A stretch of 7,737 bases of DNA from Candidatus Poribacteria bacterium (lineage in GTDB: Bacteria > Poribacteria > WGA-4E > WGA-3G), in the NCBI GenBank assembly GCA_007571355.1, contig RKRO01000309.1, positions 1 through 7,737 of the forward strand, given 5' to 3'. The notes beneath the pieces are model-generated. The model was not told the origin of the DNA, made no database searches, and saw nothing but the letters and a program-made list of their open reading frames with translations. Below, piece by piece: positions 5,811-7,737 of the stretch. A program made the position numbers and the translations under genes. The first letter of the stretch is position 1, and each line of letters begins with the position of its first letter.

Positions 5811-5879
5811 TCTGAGAAAGAAATTAGTGGGCCCATTTGAGTTTATGGGGTTATCCATGATTGCCTCACTCTCCTTAGT

Positions 5880-5924
5880 GAGATATTTTAAGGGTTGAAC
5901 ATTCAGATATGTTTTGAATATCTC
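5880..5924 (-). other. Candidate two-part hairpin in the bamA-skp gap
   Basis: Outer arms GAGATATT (5880-5887) and AATATCTC (5917-5924) are perfect 8-bp complements. Inside them AACAT (5898-5902) and ATGTT (5909-5913) form a further 5-bp stem with a 6-nt loop. The two stems are joined by an asymmetric internal loop of 10 and 3 nt. No U-run follows on the minus-strand RNA; instead AAGGAG comes shortly after. It is therefore more likely an RNA processing or stability element, or chance in AT-rich DNA, than a terminator. The rest of this 152-nt gap shows no convincing promoter. Confidence 0.35.
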
Positions 5925-5947
5925 CGTTGATTTATTTCTAATACTTT

Positions 5948-7737
5948 TTAGAATCCCGGTCCAATCGTGAAGTGGAATTTACCCGCGGGTTCACCGCTGA
6001 TGCGATCCAAACCGTATCCCCAGCCTAAACGTGCCAGCATACCGAACATATTGAGCCGTGCCTCGACACCGAGTCCGCTTTTGAAGTTAATTTGGGTAAA
6101 CGGGTTCCTAACGCTTTCATCCCATACTTGTCCTACATCGTAGAACAGGGCAGCTGTGAGCTGTGGGGAAACGGGGATGCGGTACTCAATGTTGGCGAAG
6201 ACCATTTTATCACCCCCGAACGGATTAATAATACCCGTCTCGTCTGGATCTGGGTAGATTTCGTAGTTTTCGTAACCGCGGATAGTATCTACACCGCCGA
6301 GGAAAAACCTTTCATAAAAAAGGAATTCGCGATCAGCACTTTTACTCCGCATATAACCGGCACGCGCGTGAAAAGCAATAACATGGTTCCACCAACCACT
6401 ATAGAACCAACTGGTGTCTAAGGTGTACCTTTGGAACTCATTATCAGCCCCCAGGATTCCACCGGAGTACTCGTAAGAGAGCGAATGCGATGAACCGCCG
6501 GTTGGGTCATACAAAGAAGTCCGATAGTCGCGAGTATCCCGTCCAACAGCAAAGAGAATACTTCGAGTGGTACGGTTAATAAAGGTCTGATCAGGGTTGT
6601 GTGCTTCGACGTGCTCGTTTCGGAACCTAACGGACAGATCAATATCGTAAGCGATTGGGCGGCCGAGCGTTACAGACGCACCCCGTCGTCCCCAAACGTA
6701 CCTATCGCGTAGATAGTCAATATTTGTTCGGTTAATGAGTGTCCCGACTGTTCCGTAGTAACGGCGGAAGCGTCGGTTATCATAGATTCGAGCACTAAGG
6801 CGCGTCGGGGTTCCAAGGACCCAAGGGGTCCCAAAACTGAGTTCGGCTGTGTGATGATCACGGGTGCCGATTTCGCCTTTGAGATGGACTCTGTAGGCAC
6901 GTCCGAGTAGATTATTCTGTCCAACTTCTGCTGTGCCGAAAATGCCGCCTTCACTCCCGTAACCGCCACCAAGGCTCAGCATTCCCGTTCGAGGAGTCTC
7001 GGCAATATTAACCATCAAATCCTTTCGATCCTCTTCAACGGTATCGCCCGGTACAAAATCTATGTCTACGGCACGGATGAAAGATCCCATCTGGAACAGA
7101 CGTTGTCGCACTTTGCGTATGGACTTGACCTCTAACAATTCATCTGTCTTGATGTCGAAGAAATCCAATTCGCGTCTGACAACATGCTCCATCGTTTTCT
7201 CAAGTCCTCTGATAATCACCTTACCGATGATGATGACATCGCCTTCGTTAATTTTCAGTGTGATGTTAACCAGGCCGTTTGTCTCATCAAAAGTTGGGAT
7301 TGGTATGACTTCAGAGAGGAGGTAGCCTTTATCGCGATAAGCCTGCTCTAATTTCAATCTGGTTTCGTCGAATTTTCCACGGTTGAAAACTTCGCCTTCT
7401 GCGGGGTCAAGCATCCCGCGTATCTTTTTTTCCGAAAAGAGTGCTTTGGCACCGGTTTCGACTTCAAGCGTATAAGTCCCGATAACAAATTCGGGGCCTT
7501 CATCAACGGTGATGTTGAGCATCAACCCGGTTTTGTCTTCTGTGAAACGTTTCTCGTACCCGACGACTTTTACCTGCGCGAATCCACGGTCTTGATAGTA
7601 ATTAGGGAGGTTCAACGCGAGGTCTTCTTCCTCAAATAGCATCTGATCGAAAGGCTTACCGGTACGGGTTTTAAGTTTCTTCCGTAGCGTGTTGCTAGGG
7701 ATCAGATCATTATCGATAAAATTGATCTCCTTAATTC
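5948..7737 (-). CDS. bamA: BamA outer-membrane protein assembly factor, C-terminal part (5' end outside window)
   Basis: 595 residues are visible; the frame is open at the right edge, before the ATG at 7642, so that ATG is internal. BamA is the central subunit of the BAM complex, which folds beta-barrel proteins into the outer membrane. Visible residues 1-82 (starting IKEINFIDNDLIPSNTLRKK), about 83-168 and about 169-247 are three POTRA domains, each ending in a strand like the INEGD of the second. By comparison with five-POTRA BamA proteins these would be POTRA3-5, with the first two and the signal peptide beyond the edge. From about 248 (RTGMLSLGGGYG) a 16-strand-type barrel follows. IRGY at 485-488 matches the conserved VRGF/Y motif of loop 6, and the protein ends in a beta-signal, HFTIGPGF, with terminal Phe. 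The order bamA-skp-lpxD rules out a generic TamA or two-partner secretion homologue fairly well. Confidence 0.93.
   Translation of the reverse strand, partial: IKEINFIDNDLIPSNTLRKKLKTRTGKPFDQMLFEEEDLALNLPNYYQDRGFAQVKVVGYEKRFTEDKTGLMLNITVDEGPEFVIGTYTLEVETGAKALFSEKKIRGMLDPAEGEVFNRGKFDETRLKLEQAYRDKGYLLSEVIPIPTFDETNGLVNITLKINEGDVIIIGKVIIRGLEKTMEHVVRRELDFFDIKTDELLEVKSIRKVRQRLFQMGSFIRAVDIDFVPGDTVEEDRKDLMVNIAETPRTGMLSLGGGYGSEGGIFGTAEVGQNNLLGRAYRVHLKGEIGTRDHHTAELSFGTPWVLGTPTRLSARIYDNRRFRRYYGTVGTLINRTNIDYLRDRYVWGRRGASVTLGRPIAYDIDLSVRFRNEHVEAHNPDQTFINRTTRSILFAVGRDTRDYRTSLYDPTGGSSHSLSYEYSGGILGADNEFQRYTLDTSWFYSGWWNHVIAFHARAGYMRSKSADREFLFYERFFLGGVDTIRGYENYEIYPDPDETGIINPFGGDKMVFANIEYRIPVSPQLTAALFYDVGQVWDESVRNPFTQINFKSGLGVEARLNMFGMLARLGWGYGLDRISGEPAGKFHFTIGPGF

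Overview
All genes supported here lie on the minus strand, so the window reads biologically from right (7737) to left (1). The organism is a diderm (Gram-negative-type) bacterium: it encodes the outer-membrane insertase BamA, a Skp/OmpH periplasmic chaperone and the lipid A acyltransferase LpxD. Immediately downstream come genes normally linked to archaeal-type ether lipids: a group II geranylgeranylglyceryl phosphate synthase (GGGPS) and a UbiA-family protein that reads like digeranylgeranylglyceryl phosphate synthase (DGGGPS), plus a second, different UbiA prenyltransferase. From general knowledge, this combination is found in FCB-superphylum and related uncultured lineages. A Poribacteria-like or other FCB-affiliated origin is my guess from style and gene content; nothing in the window proves it.

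Layout in order of transcription: bamA 3' part (7737-5948, open at the right edge, three POTRA domains and the whole barrel); a 152-nt gap with a possible hairpin; skp/ompH (5795-5232); a 68-nt gap with a second hairpin; lpxD (5163-4117); UbiA-family gene 1 (4127-3180, overlapping lpxD by 11 nt); UbiA-family gene 2, DGGGPS-like (3143-2295); a TrmH/SpoU rRNA methyltransferase-like gene with a long N-terminal extension (2298-1090, ATGA overlap with the previous gene); a 101-nt gap holding a near-consensus sigma-70 promoter; GGGPS (988-242, TTG start); a 65-nt gap; and the first 58 codons of an unrecognised charged protein (176 to the left edge). There is no gene-free stretch above 300 nt. I found no RNA genes, mobile elements, CRISPR arrays or convincing intrinsic terminators.

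How it fits together: bamA-skp-lpxD is the widespread outer-membrane biogenesis order. In many Proteobacteria fabZ and lpxA come next. Here that place is taken by two polytopic prenyltransferases and then GGGPS. GGGPS would attach the first C20 chain to sn-glycerol-1-phosphate in the cytosol and the DGGGPS-like UbiA protein would attach the second in the membrane, giving the core of an archaeal-type ether lipid. The tight overlaps suggest co-translation from lpxD into the prenyltransferases. The internal promoter would let GGGPS and the small downstream gene also be expressed on their own. The rest of the pathway (glycerol-1-phosphate dehydrogenase, CDP-archaeol synthase, geranylgeranyl reductase) is not in this window, so actual ether-lipid synthesis is an inference.
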